From the NCBI GenBank assembly GCA_946539475.1, contig CAMNHM010000004.1:1-47321 (forward strand): a stretch of 47,321 nucleotides of DNA, in the 5' to 3' direction. This stretch comes from an uncultured Prevotellaceae bacterium. GTDB taxonomy: Bacteria > Bacteroidota > Bacteroidia > Bacteroidales > Bacteroidaceae. Below are positions 34,809 to 43,056 of this stretch, one piece after another. Below the pieces are notes generated by a model. It made no database searches and was not told the origin of the DNA. It saw only the letters and a program-made list of their open reading frames with translations. Numbering within the stretch: the stretch's first letter is position 1; each line of letters begins with the position of its first letter. Made by a program: the position numbers and the translations under genes.

Positions 34809-37800
34809 ATGACACAAAGTAAACTAAATGGTCTATATCAACCACAATATGAGCATGATGCCTGTGGTGTAGGCATGGTGGTGAACATCCATGGCGGCAA
34901 AAGCCACGAACTGGTGGATCAGGCGCTACGCGTGCTGGAGAATATGGAACACCGAGGCGCAGAGACACGCGATAAGACAGGCGACGGAGCGGGCATTATG
35001 GTGCAGATTCCCCATGAGTTCATTCTGCTGCAAGGGATTCCTGTGCCCGAGAAAGGAAAATACGGCACGGGGCTGGTGTTTCTGCCTAAAGCGGAAAAGG
35101 AGCAGCAGGAGATTCTGTCAGTGATGATTGAAGAGATAGAGCGCGAAGGCTTGCAACTGATGCACATGCGCACGGTACCTACTTGCCCGGAGGTGCTGGG
35201 TGAGGCTGCCCGACGCGTAGAACCAGCTATTAAGCAAATCTTTGTGACTGGCGTTTCTGACGAGAAGGTAGAAGCCCTTTCGCGAACATTATATATTATA
35301 AGGAAAAAGATAGAGCGGCGCATCACGCATCCCGACTTCTACATCTGCTCATTGAGCAATACAAATATCATTTACAAGGGAATGCTGACTAGCGGACAGT
35401 TGCGTCGGTATTTCCCCGACCTTTCGAACCCCTACCTGACAAGCGGACTGGCGCTGGTACACTCACGATTCAGCACAAACACATTCCCTACGTGGTCGTT
35501 GGCCCAGCCCTTCCGCTTGCTGGCTCACAACGGCGAGATCAACACTATTCGCGGCAATCGCGGATGGATGAAGGCCCGCGAGAGTGTGCTCAATAGTGAG
35601 GCATTAGGCGACATCAGAGAGATTTCACCTATCGTGCAGGAGGGCATGAGCGACTCGGCTTCATTGGACAACGTGTTTGAGTTTCTGATGATGAGCGGAA
35701 TGTCACTGCCACAAGCGATGGCAATACTCGTGCCGGAGTCGTTCAACGACAAGAACCCTATATCAGAGGACTTGAAAGCGTTCTATGAGTATCATTCTAT
35801 CCTAATGGAACCATGGGACGGGCCCGCTGCCCTGCTGTTCAGTGATGGTCGCTATGCAGGTGGCATGCTCGACCGAAACGGACTGCGCCCCTCGCGCTAT
35901 ACAATAACAAAGCAGGGCATGATGGTGGTTGCATCGGAGGTTGGCGTCATGGACTTCGAGCCGGGCGACGTAGTGAGCAAGGGGCGTCTGCAACCAGGAA
36001 AAATTCTGCTCATCGACACGCAGGAAGGCAAGATTTACTACGATGACGAAATCAAAGAACAGTTGGCAAAGGCGCATCCCTACCGTGAATGGCTCAGCGA
36101 GAACCGCGTGCAGTTGGAGAAGTTGAAGAGTGGCCGCAAGATGGAAAACTCGGTGAGCGACTTCGAACGGAAGCTTGTCACATTCGGCTTCGGTCAGGAG
36201 GACATCGACAAAACCATCATCCCAATGGCAACGACGGGTCAGGAACCTGTAGCAGCGATGGGTAACGACACGCCGCTGGCCGTCGTCAGCGACCGTCCGC
36301 AGGTGCTGTTCAACTATTTCCGTCAGCAGTTTGCCCAAGTGACGAACCCTGCCATTGACCCCATCCGCGAAGAGTTGGTGATGTCGTTGACAGAATACAT
36401 CGGTGCCGTTGGCACCAACATCCTGACACCCGATGCCTCTAACTGCAAGATGGTGCGCCTGCCTCAGCCTGTACTGACCAACACACAGCTCGATATATTA
36501 TGTAATATAAGGTATAAGGGATTCAAAACGAAAAAGCTCGCGATGACGTTCAGCCTCCAACCTGCAACCCACCCCCACCCCCTCCCGAGGGGAGGGGAGC
36601 CTGATTATGCTCAGGCAGGAGAGACCTTGAGAGTAGCACTTGACAGACTTTGCAAGGATGCAGAGGAAGCTGTTGACAATGGCTTCAACTATATTATTCT
36701 CACCGATAAATGTAACCAGACTCCCCTCCCCTCGGGAGGGGCTGGGGGTGGGTATATCCCTTCACTGCTGGCGGTGAGTGCCGTGCACCATTATCTGATC
36801 GGCGTCGGCAAGCGCGTGCAGACGGCGCTCATCGTGGAGAGTGGTGAGATTCGAGAGACGATGCACGCTGCATTATTGCTGGGCTATGGAGCCAGTGCAC
36901 TGTGTCCCTACATGGCCTTCGCTATTCTCGACGACCTGGTGAAGCGAGGAAAGATTCAAGAGGAATACGCTACGGCTGAAAGTCACTATATCCAAGCGGT
37001 GGACAAGGGGCTGAAGAAGATCATGTCGAAGATGGGCATTTCGACTATTCGCTCGTATCGTGGCGCAAAGGTTTTCGAGAGCATCGGGCTGGGCGAGGAG
37101 TTGTTACGCAGATATTTCGGGACGGAGGTCAGCACTATCGGTGGCATCGGTCTGAAAGAGATCGCGCGCGATGCCATAGCTTTGTACAATGAGGGCATGG
37201 CGCAAGCAGATTCTTCACTCTTCACTTTTCATTCTTCACTTAAGAACCACGGGCAATTCTCTTGGCGCAAGGATGGCATCAAACACGCATGGAACCCCGA
37301 GACGATTGCGAAGCTGCAACTGGCTTGTAGAAAAGGTGACTACGAGAAGTTTAAAGAGTGGTCAAAGCTTGTCGATGAAAAAGAGGATCCCATCTTCCTC
37401 CGCGACTTCCTCACCTTTAAGAAGGTTTCTACTCCCCTCCCTCACAGGGAGGGGCAAGGGGGAGGGGCTGTCGAGTCCGTAGAGTCTATCGTAAAGCACT
37501 TCGTAACGGGAGCCATGAGTTTCGGAGCCTTGAGCATCGAGGCTCATGAGGCTCTTGCCTTGGCCATGAACAAACTGGGCACTCGTTCTAACACAGGAGA
37601 GGGCGGTGAGGATAATGCCCGCTACCACTCAGAGGTGGATGGCGTATCGCTGTCGAGCAAGACCAAGCAGATTGCCAGTGGTCGCTTCGGCGTGACAGCA
37701 GAATATCTTGTTAATGCTGAGGAGATTCAAATAAAGGTGGCACAGGGGGCCAAGCCTGGTGAAGGCGGCCAACTGCCCGGCTTCAAGGTGAATGACATTA

Positions 37801-39446
37801 TCGCCAAGACGCGTAATGCTATTCCTGGAATCAGTCTGATAAGCCCACCGCCTCACCACGACATTTATTCCATCGAAGATCTGGCGCAGCTCATCTTCGA
37901 CCTCAAGAACATCAACCCGACAGCTGCCGTCAGCGTGAAACTGGTAGCTGAGAGTGGTGTGGGCACCATTGCCGCTGGTGTTGCCAAGGCCAAGGCCGAC
38001 CTCATCGTCATCAGCGGTGCTGAGGGGGGCACGGGCGCTTCACCAGCCAGTAGCATGCGATTCGCAGGTGTCTCGCCTGAAATAGGGCTTGCCGAGACAC
38101 AGCAGACACTGGTCCGAAACGGCTTGCGCAATCAGGTGCGCCTGCAGACCGACGGTCAGCTGAAGACCGCCAAGGACGTCATTATCATGGCGATGCTAGG
38201 AGCCGACGAGTTCTCATTCGGTACGCTACCGCTGATTGTACTGGGCTGTGTGATGATGCGCAAGTGCAACACGAACACCTGTCCGATGGGAGTAGCCACT
38301 CAGAACCCCGAGCTGCGCAAGCATTTCGAGGGTCGTGCCGAGTACGTAGTCAACTATTTCACATTCCTTGCCCAGCAGGTGCGCGAATACCTCGCAGAAA
38401 TCGGAGTTCACAGCCTGAAGGAAATCATCGGCCATACCGAACTGATCGACGTTCGTGTTCCCGACGGTTCTGCCGTCGGGAAATGGCAGACCATTGACTT
38501 CCGCCGTCTGCTATACAAACCTGAAAGACTACGTGTAGGCGACGAAACGGCGGGAATGACAGAAAAAGCACTCTATTGGGATCGTGGCGCCTATACGAAG
38601 GTGACAGGAGTGAAGGATGAGGAGATTATCAAGGCTGCACAAAAAGCCATTGACGAACAGGAGGAAGTTACCCTTGACTACGCCATCAAGAATACCGACC
38701 GTGCCGTCACGACGATGCTCAGCGGTGTCATTGCCAAGAAATATGGTGAGGCTGGCCTGCCCGACAACACTATCAACATCAAGTTCAAAGGCTCTGCAGG
38801 CCAGTCGTTCGGAGCATTTGCCGTTCACGGACTCAACCTCAAACTCGAGGGCGAATGTAATGACTACTTCGGCAAGGGGCTTAGCGGCGGGCGCATCAGC
38901 ATCCTGCCTCCCGCCCGTCACAGTGAAGACTTTAAAGCAGAGGAGAATATCATCGCCGGTAACACGGGGCTGTATGGTGCCACCTCTGGTGAACTCTACA
39001 TCAACGGAAAGGTGGGCGAGCGCTTCGGCGTGCGTAACAGCGGTGCCATCGCCGTCATCGAAGGTGCCGGCGACCACTGTTGCGAGTACATGACGGGAGG
39101 CCGCGTCGTAGTGCTCGGCGAGACGGGACGCAACTTCGCCGCTGGCATGTCAGGCGGCGTGGCCTATGTCTACGACCCGCACCACACGTTCGACTATTTC
39201 TGCAACATGGATATGGTGGAGCTCTCGCTTGTCGAGGACAGCAGTTCAAAGAAAGAGCTGCTCGAGCTCATCCGCCAACATTACCTGCACACGGGGTCGT
39301 CACTGGCCGGACGCATCCTCGACGACTGGCAGCGCATGGTTGAGGACTTCATACAGGTAGTGCCCATAGAATACAAGCGCGTGCTTGAAGAGGAGAAGAT
39401 GCGACGCCTGCACGAGAAAATCGCAGGCATACAGAGAGACTATTAA
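34809..39446 (+). CDS. gltB: Glutamate synthase large subunit
   Basis: 1545 residues from the ATG at 34809. A short propeptide precedes the nucleophile Cys in HDACGVGMV. The glutaminase domain (to about 430) has HSRFSTNTFPTW and LAHNGEINTIRGN; a central domain follows, then the FMN domain (GGEDNARYHSEVDG, PGEGGQLPG, SGAEGGTGASP), the [3Fe-4S] cluster CNTNTCPMGVATQ with Cys near 1146-1159, and the GXGXG domain (IKFKGSAGQSFGAF, GKGLSGGR). It makes glutamate from glutamine and 2-oxoglutarate. Four extra segments look like in-frame repeat insertions: two GC-rich arms (about 587-598 and 639-649), a third (about 875-888) and a 4 x 7-bp array (about 802-811). Catalytic motifs are intact. Confidence 0.96.
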   Translation: MTQSKLNGLYQPQYEHDACGVGMVVNIHGGKSHELVDQALRVLENMEHRGAETRDKTGDGAGIMVQIPHEFILLQGIPVPEKGKYGTGLVFLPKAEKEQQEILSVMIEEIEREGLQLMHMRTVPTCPEVLGEAARRVEPAIKQIFVTGVSDEKVEALSRTLYIIRKKIERRITHPDFYICSLSNTNIIYKGMLTSGQLRRYFPDLSNPYLTSGLALVHSRFSTNTFPTWSLAQPFRLLAHNGEINTIRGNRGWMKARESVLNSEALGDIREISPIVQEGMSDSASLDNVFEFLMMSGMSLPQAMAILVPESFNDKNPISEDLKAFYEYHSILMEPWDGPAALLFSDGRYAGGMLDRNGLRPSRYTITKQGMMVVASEVGVMDFEPGDVVSKGRLQPGKILLIDTQEGKIYYDDEIKEQLAKAHPYREWLSENRVQLEKLKSGRKMENSVSDFERKLVTFGFGQEDIDKTIIPMATTGQEPVAAMGNDTPLAVVSDRPQVLFNYFRQQFAQVTNPAIDPIREELVMSLTEYIGAVGTNILTPDASNCKMVRLPQPVLTNTQLDILCNIRYKGFKTKKLAMTFSLQPATHPHPLPRGGEPDYAQAGETLRVALDRLCKDAEEAVDNGFNYIILTDKCNQTPLPSGGAGGGYIPSLLAVSAVHHYLIGVGKRVQTALIVESGEIRETMHAALLLGYGASALCPYMAFAILDDLVKRGKIQEEYATAESHYIQAVDKGLKKIMSKMGISTIRSYRGAKVFESIGLGEELLRRYFGTEVSTIGGIGLKEIARDAIALYNEGMAQADSSLFTFHSSLKNHGQFSWRKDGIKHAWNPETIAKLQLACRKGDYEKFKEWSKLVDEKEDPIFLRDFLTFKKVSTPLPHREGQGGGAVESVESIVKHFVTGAMSFGALSIEAHEALALAMNKLGTRSNTGEGGEDNARYHSEVDGVSLSSKTKQIASGRFGVTAEYLVNAEEIQIKVAQGAKPGEGGQLPGFKVNDIIAKTRNAIPGISLISPPPHHDIYSIEDLAQLIFDLKNINPTAAVSVKLVAESGVGTIAAGVAKAKADLIVISGAEGGTGASPASSMRFAGVSPEIGLAETQQTLVRNGLRNQVRLQTDGQLKTAKDVIIMAMLGADEFSFGTLPLIVLGCVMMRKCNTNTCPMGVATQNPELRKHFEGRAEYVVNYFTFLAQQVREYLAEIGVHSLKEIIGHTELIDVRVPDGSAVGKWQTIDFRRLLYKPERLRVGDETAGMTEKALYWDRGAYTKVTGVKDEEIIKAAQKAIDEQEEVTLDYAIKNTDRAVTTMLSGVIAKKYGEAGLPDNTINIKFKGSAGQSFGAFAVHGLNLKLEGECNDYFGKGLSGGRISILPPARHSEDFKAEENIIAGNTGLYGATSGELYINGKVGERFGVRNSGAIAVIEGAGDHCCEYMTGGRVVVLGETGRNFAAGMSGGVAYVYDPHHTFDYFCNMDMVELSLVEDSSSKKELLELIRQHYLHTGSSLAGRILDDWQRMVEDFIQVVPIEYKRVLEEEKMRRLHEKIAGIQRDY
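36566..36597 (+). repeat. GC-rich palindromic arm inside gltB, left copy
   Basis: It opens AACCCACCCCC and continues into CCCCTCCCGAGGGGAGGGG, the same as one arm of the pyrG element. It codes for THPHPLPRGGE in the gltB frame. Confidence 0.85.
36723..36753 (-). repeat. GC-rich palindromic arm inside gltB, right copy (inverted)
   Basis: This is the inverted partner of the arm at 36566-36597, with CCCCTCCCCTCGGGAGGGG and then TGGGGGTGGGT. It codes for TPLPSGGAGGG, almost the same peptide as the right arm in pyrG. The 125 bases between the two arms code for ordinary GltB sequence. Confidence 0.85.
37212..37239 (+). repeat. Tandem array inside gltB, four 7-bp units (TCTTCAC)
   Basis: The units are TCTTCAC, TCTTCAC, TTTTCAT and TCTTCAC. 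They code for SSLFTFHSSL. This is the same unit family as at 30654-30681 and, inverted, 29152-29179. Confidence 0.85.
37431..37468 (+). repeat. Third GC-rich palindromic unit inside gltB
   Basis: CCCCTCCCT and AGGGAGGGG pair around a CAC centre, followed by CAAGGGGGAGGGG. It codes for TPLPHREGQGGG, between FLTFKK and the conserved VESIVKHFVTGAMSFG. Confidence 0.75.
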
Positions 39447-39549
39447 ATTGGTAAATTGGTATATTAGTCGTTTGGTCGTTTAGCGACATCACAAATGACT
39501 ATAGAATTCCAAACGACCAAACTCACAAACTCACAAACTCACAAAACAA
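39445..39549. repeat. Two 8-bp tandem arrays and a 12-bp inverted repeat between gltB and gltD
   Basis: The first array (39445-39484) has five units: AAATTGGT, AAATTGGT, ATATTAGT, CGTTTGGT, CGTTTAGC. The second (39518-39549) has CAAACTCA three times and CAAAACAA. GTTTGGTCGTTT (39470-39481) and AAACGACCAAAC (39511-39522) form a perfect 12-bp inverted repeat that links the two arrays. The gap holds no gene. Confidence 0.85.
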
Positions 39550-39552
39550 CCA

Positions 39553-40917
39553 ATGACAATGGGAAATCCAAAAGCATTCTTAGAGATACCGCGACAGGAA
39601 GCCGGCTACCGCCCTATCCACGACAGAATCCACGACTTCGGCGAAGTGGAGCAGACGCTCAACGCTCACCTGCGTCGACAACAGGCTTCGCGCTGCATGG
39701 ACTGCGGTGTGCCCTTCTGTCACTGGGCCTGTCCGCTGGGCAACAAGGCTCCCGAGTGGAACGACGCCCTCTATAAAGGCGACTGGGAACTGGCCTCTCG
39801 CCTGCTCACAAGCACCAACCCCTTCCCCGAGTTCACCGGTCGCATCTGTCCGGCACTATGCGAAAAGGCCTGCGTGCTCAACCGCTTCAACCACGAGCCC
39901 ACAACCAATCGCGAGGATGAGTGTGCCATCATCGAGGGAGCCTTCCGCGAGGGATATATCCAGCCGCGAGTACCCGCCGTCAGGAATGGGAAGGCGGTGG
40001 CCGTCGTCGGCAGCGGGCCAGCAGGCCTGGCAGCCGCCGATGCCCTTAACCAGATGGGCTACAGCGTCACCGTCTTTGAGAAAAGCGAAGCGGCGGGCGG
40101 ATTGCTCAGATACGGCATACCTAACTTCAAACTGAATAAGGCAATCATTGACCGCCGCATACGCCTGATGGAGGAGGAAGGCATTGAGTTCAGATTCGGA
40201 GAGGCTGTCACGTATGCTGCGATATCATCGCAGCACACACAACAGTTTGCAGCCATTGTCCTTGCCACTGGCACCCCCACCGCCCGCGATCTGAAAGTCC
40301 CCGGTCGCGAACTCAAGGGCGTCCATTTCGCCCTTGACCTGCTGTCACAGCAAAATCGCGTGCTGGCAGGCACGGAGTTTACGCCAGATGAGCGCATCAC
40401 CGCCAAGGGCAAGGACGTACTGGTCATCGGCGGCGGCGACACAGGCTCAGACTGCATCGGCACAGCCCACCGGCAAGGCTGTAGGAGTGTCACACAGATA
40501 GAGATCATGCCGAAGCCCGTGGAGGGACCCGTCGACCCGCAGAATCCCTGGCCCTACTGGCCCCACACGCTGAAGACCACGTCGAGCCACGAGGAAGGAT
40601 GCACCCGACGCTGGAACATCAACACGCTGGAGTTTCTGGGAGAGGACGGCCGTCTGACAGGCGTCCGCGTGCAGGAGATGGAATGGAAGCCGAACCCAGA
40701 GGGCGGTCGCCCGCTGATGGTCGCGAAGGGCGAGCCCGAAGTCATCAAGGCAGAACTATGTCTGCTCGCAATGGGCTTCCTCAAACCTGAGCGCCCTGAA
40801 TACCCGGAGAACGTCTTCGTATGCGGCGATGCCCAGAACGGTGCCTCGCTCGTAGTACGCGCCATGGCCAGTGGCATCACGACAGCAAAGAAAGTAAACG
40901 AATACCTCACAGTATGA
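39553..40917 (+). CDS. gltD: Glutamate synthase small subunit
   Basis: 454 residues; the Met two codons on (39559) is an equally good start. The N-terminal Fe-S region has [17 protein letters not shown] and [10 protein letters not shown], each with the Cys spacing of the GltD family. The FAD site is [15 protein letters not shown] (about 152) and the NADPH site is [15 protein letters not shown] (about 295). The C-terminal [21 protein letters not shown] closes the FAD domain. It feeds electrons from NAD(P)H to GltB. The stop overlaps the dapF start by 4 bases. Confidence 0.96.
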   Translation: MTMGNPKAFLEIPRQEAGYRPIHDRIHDFGEVEQTLNAHLRRQQASRCMDCGVPFCHWACPLGNKAPEWNDALYKGDWELASRLLTSTNPFPEFTGRICPALCEKACVLNRFNHEPTTNREDECAIIEGAFREGYIQPRVPAVRNGKAVAVVGSGPAGLAAADALNQMGYSVTVFEKSEAAGGLLRYGIPNFKLNKAIIDRRIRLMEEEGIEFRFGEAVTYAAISSQHTQQFAAIVLATGTPTARDLKVPGRELKGVHFALDLLSQQNRVLAGTEFTPDERITAKGKDVLVIGGGDTGSDCIGTAHRQGCRSVTQIEIMPKPVEGPVDPQNPWPYWPHTLKTTSSHEEGCTRRWNINTLEFLGEDGRLTGVRVQEMEWKPNPEGGRPLMVAKGEPEVIKAELCLLAMGFLKPERPEYPENVFVCGDAQNGASLVVRAMASGITTAKKVNEYLTV

Positions 40918-41726
40918 AAATACCATTTACCAAGATGCACGGCTGCGGCAACGACTATATCTACGTCGACACCACGCATTACCCGATTGCCGGCCCCTCG
41001 GCATTCGCCCGTCGCTACAGCGACCGGCACAAAGGCATCGGAAGCGATGGGCTCGTGCTCATCGGCAAGAGCCCCCTGCCGGAGGCCGACTTCAGCATGC
41101 GTATCTTCAATGCCGACGGCTCCGAGGCCATGATGTGCGGCAATGCGTCGCGCTGCATCGGCAAGTACGTCTATGAGCGCGGGCTCACCGACAAGCACGA
41201 CATCCGACTCCTGACGCTCTCAGGCATCAAGACGCTTAGCCTGAACATCAGAGGCAACTATATCGTTGAGAGCGTCACCGTCGACATGGGCGAACCGCTG
41301 TTCGACATCCCTAGCCGGCACAATCCCAACTGCAGCCTCAACGAAGGGACGTTTATATCGATGGGCAACCCCCACTACGTCATCTTTACCGACGACGTCG
41401 ACCAGGTCGCCACAAGGGGAGCCAACCTTGAGCATCATCCGGCGTTCCCGCAACGCTGCAACATTGAATTCGCACAAGTACTGCCTGACGCCCGTATCCG
41501 TACCCGTGTCTGGGAGCGGGGCAGCGGCATCACCCAGGCTTGCGGCACGGGGGCCTGCGCCACAGCCGTTGCCGCCAGCCTTACCAACCGCGCAGGCCGC
41601 GAGAGCGACATCGTGATGGACGGCGGAACGCTACACATCGAATGGCGCGAAGCAGATAACCACGTCTACATGACCGGCCCCGCCGCCTTCGTCTTCGACG
41701 GCGAAGCAGAATGGCCCAATAAATAG
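40914..41726 (+). CDS. dapF: Diaminopimelate epimerase
   Basis: 270 residues from the ATG at 40914, which overlaps the gltD stop. The opening [15 protein letters not shown] is typical. The two catalytic Cys are in MMCGNASRC (Cys75) and [11 protein letters not shown] (about 214). It converts LL- to meso-diaminopimelate for peptidoglycan and lysine. With dapL downstream it forms the last two steps of the short aminotransferase route. The TAG stop lies in an AAATAGC unit of the following tandem array. Confidence 0.96.
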   Translation: MKIPFTKMHGCGNDYIYVDTTHYPIAGPSAFARRYSDRHKGIGSDGLVLIGKSPLPEADFSMRIFNADGSEAMMCGNASRCIGKYVYERGLTDKHDIRLLTLSGIKTLSLNIRGNYIVESVTVDMGEPLFDIPSRHNPNCSLNEGTFISMGNPHYVIFTDDVDQVATRGANLEHHPAFPQRCNIEFAQVLPDARIRTRVWERGSGITQACGTGACATAVAASLTNRAGRESDIVMDGGTLHIEWREADNHVYMTGPAAFVFDGEAEWPNK

Positions 41727-41755
41727 CAAATCGAAAATCGTAAATAGTAAATATT
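41727..41755. repeat. Tandem array between dapF and dapL, four to five 7-bp units (AAATCGT type)
   Basis: The units from 41728 are AAATCGA, AAATCGT, AAATAGT and AAATATT. A further unit, AAATAGC (41721-41727), holds the dapF stop. The array ends one base before the dapL start at 41757. Confidence 0.85.
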
Positions 41756-41756
41756 C

Positions 41757-42989
41757 ATGGCTTTAGTAAACATCCACTTCCTAAACCTGCAGAACAACTA
41801 CTTGTTCGCTGAAATCGCCAAGAAGGTGAATGCGTTCAAAGTGACCCACCCTAAAGCGGACGTCATCTCGCTAGGCATCGGCGACGTGACACAGCCCTTA
41901 TGCCCTGCTGTCGTCGAGGCCATGCACCGTGCAGTCGACGAGATGGCTACCCTAGAGGGATTCCGAGGCTACGGTCCAGAGCAAGGCTACGACTTCCTGC
42001 GCGAGGCAATCCTGAAGAACGACTTCTTGCCACGTGGCATACACCTCGACAAGGACGAGGTATTTATCAGCGACGGTGCGAAGTCTGACACCGGCAACTT
42101 CCAGGAACTGCTTCACTGGGACAACTTCATCGGCGTCACCGACCCTATCTACCCTGTCTATATCGACTCCAACGTGATGATAGGCCGCTGCGGCACCTAT
42201 CGCGATGGCCGATGGACCAACGTGTGCTATCTGCCTACAACGGCAGAGAACGGCTTCGTGCCAGAGCTGCCCAAGAGACGGCCCGTCGACGTCATCTACC
42301 TCTGCTATCCCAACAACCCCACCGGAACCGTCATCTCGAAAGCAGAGCTGCGCAAGTGGGTGAACTATGCGCTGAAGAACGATGCCCTCATCCTCTTCGA
42401 CGCTGCCTACCAGGCCTACATACAGGATCCGGAGATTCCGCATAGCATCTATGAGATACGTGGGGCCCGCAAGTGTGCCGTCGAGTTCCGCTCGTTCTCC
42501 AAAACAGCCGGATTCACCGGCGTGCGCTGCGGCTATACCATCGTGCCCAAGGACGTCAGCGTCAGCACCTTCGAAGGCGAGCGCATCCCGCTGAACCAGC
42601 TATGGCTGCGACGGCAGTGCACGAAGTTCAACGGCACAAGCTATATCTCACAGCGCGCCGCCGAGGCCATCTATACACCTGAGGGCAAGCAGCAGGTGAA
42701 GCAGACCATCGACTACTACATGCAGAATGCTGCGAAGATGCTCACCGCCCTGCGCTCGCTAGGTTACGAGTGCTACGGCGGCGAGAACGCCCCCTACGTC
42801 TGGATGCGCACCCCCGACGGCATGTCTTCCTGGCAGTTCTTCGAAGCACTCCTCTACGGTGCCAACGTTGTCTGCACCCCCGGCGTCGGCTTCGGTCCAA
42901 GCGGCGAGGGCTACGTCCGCTTCACAGCCTTCTGCAGTCACGAACAAACCGACGAGGCACTGGAGCGAATCAGGAAATGGATGAGATAG
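41757..42989 (+). CDS. dapL: LL-diaminopimelate aminotransferase
   Basis: 410 residues. Class I/II PLP aminotransferase with the DapL pattern: GIGDVTQPLCPAVVEAM, GYGPEQGYDFLREAI, YLCYPNNPTGT and the PLP lysine Lys249 in FRSFSKTAGFTG. It converts tetrahydrodipicolinate directly to LL-diaminopimelate, using glutamate as amino donor, which bypasses DapC/D/E. The use of glutamate suits its place behind gltBD. Length and motifs are normal, with no repeat insertion. Confidence 0.96.
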   Translation: MALVNIHFLNLQNNYLFAEIAKKVNAFKVTHPKADVISLGIGDVTQPLCPAVVEAMHRAVDEMATLEGFRGYGPEQGYDFLREAILKNDFLPRGIHLDKDEVFISDGAKSDTGNFQELLHWDNFIGVTDPIYPVYIDSNVMIGRCGTYRDGRWTNVCYLPTTAENGFVPELPKRRPVDVIYLCYPNNPTGTVISKAELRKWVNYALKNDALILFDAAYQAYIQDPEIPHSIYEIRGARKCAVEFRSFSKTAGFTGVRCGYTIVPKDVSVSTFEGERIPLNQLWLRRQCTKFNGTSYISQRAAEAIYTPEGKQQVKQTIDYYMQNAAKMLTALRSLGYECYGGENAPYVWMRTPDGMSSWQFFEALLYGANVVCTPGVGFGPSGEGYVRFTAFCSHEQTDEALERIRKWMR

Positions 42990-42997
42990 CCAATGGT

Positions 42998-43053
42998 GTT
43001 AAATAGTTAAATAGTTAAATCGTAAATAAATAGTAAATCGTAAATCGTAAATC
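42998..43053. repeat. Tandem arrays between dapL and glnN (8-bp and 7-bp units)
   Basis: Three 8-bp units (GTTAAATA, GTTAAATA, GTTAAATC) are followed by GTAAATA, a 4-base AATA and then GTAAATC three times. The array ends 3 bases before the glnN start. No promoter is seen here, so glnN probably belongs to the gltB transcript. Confidence 0.85.
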
Positions 43054-43056
43054 ATT

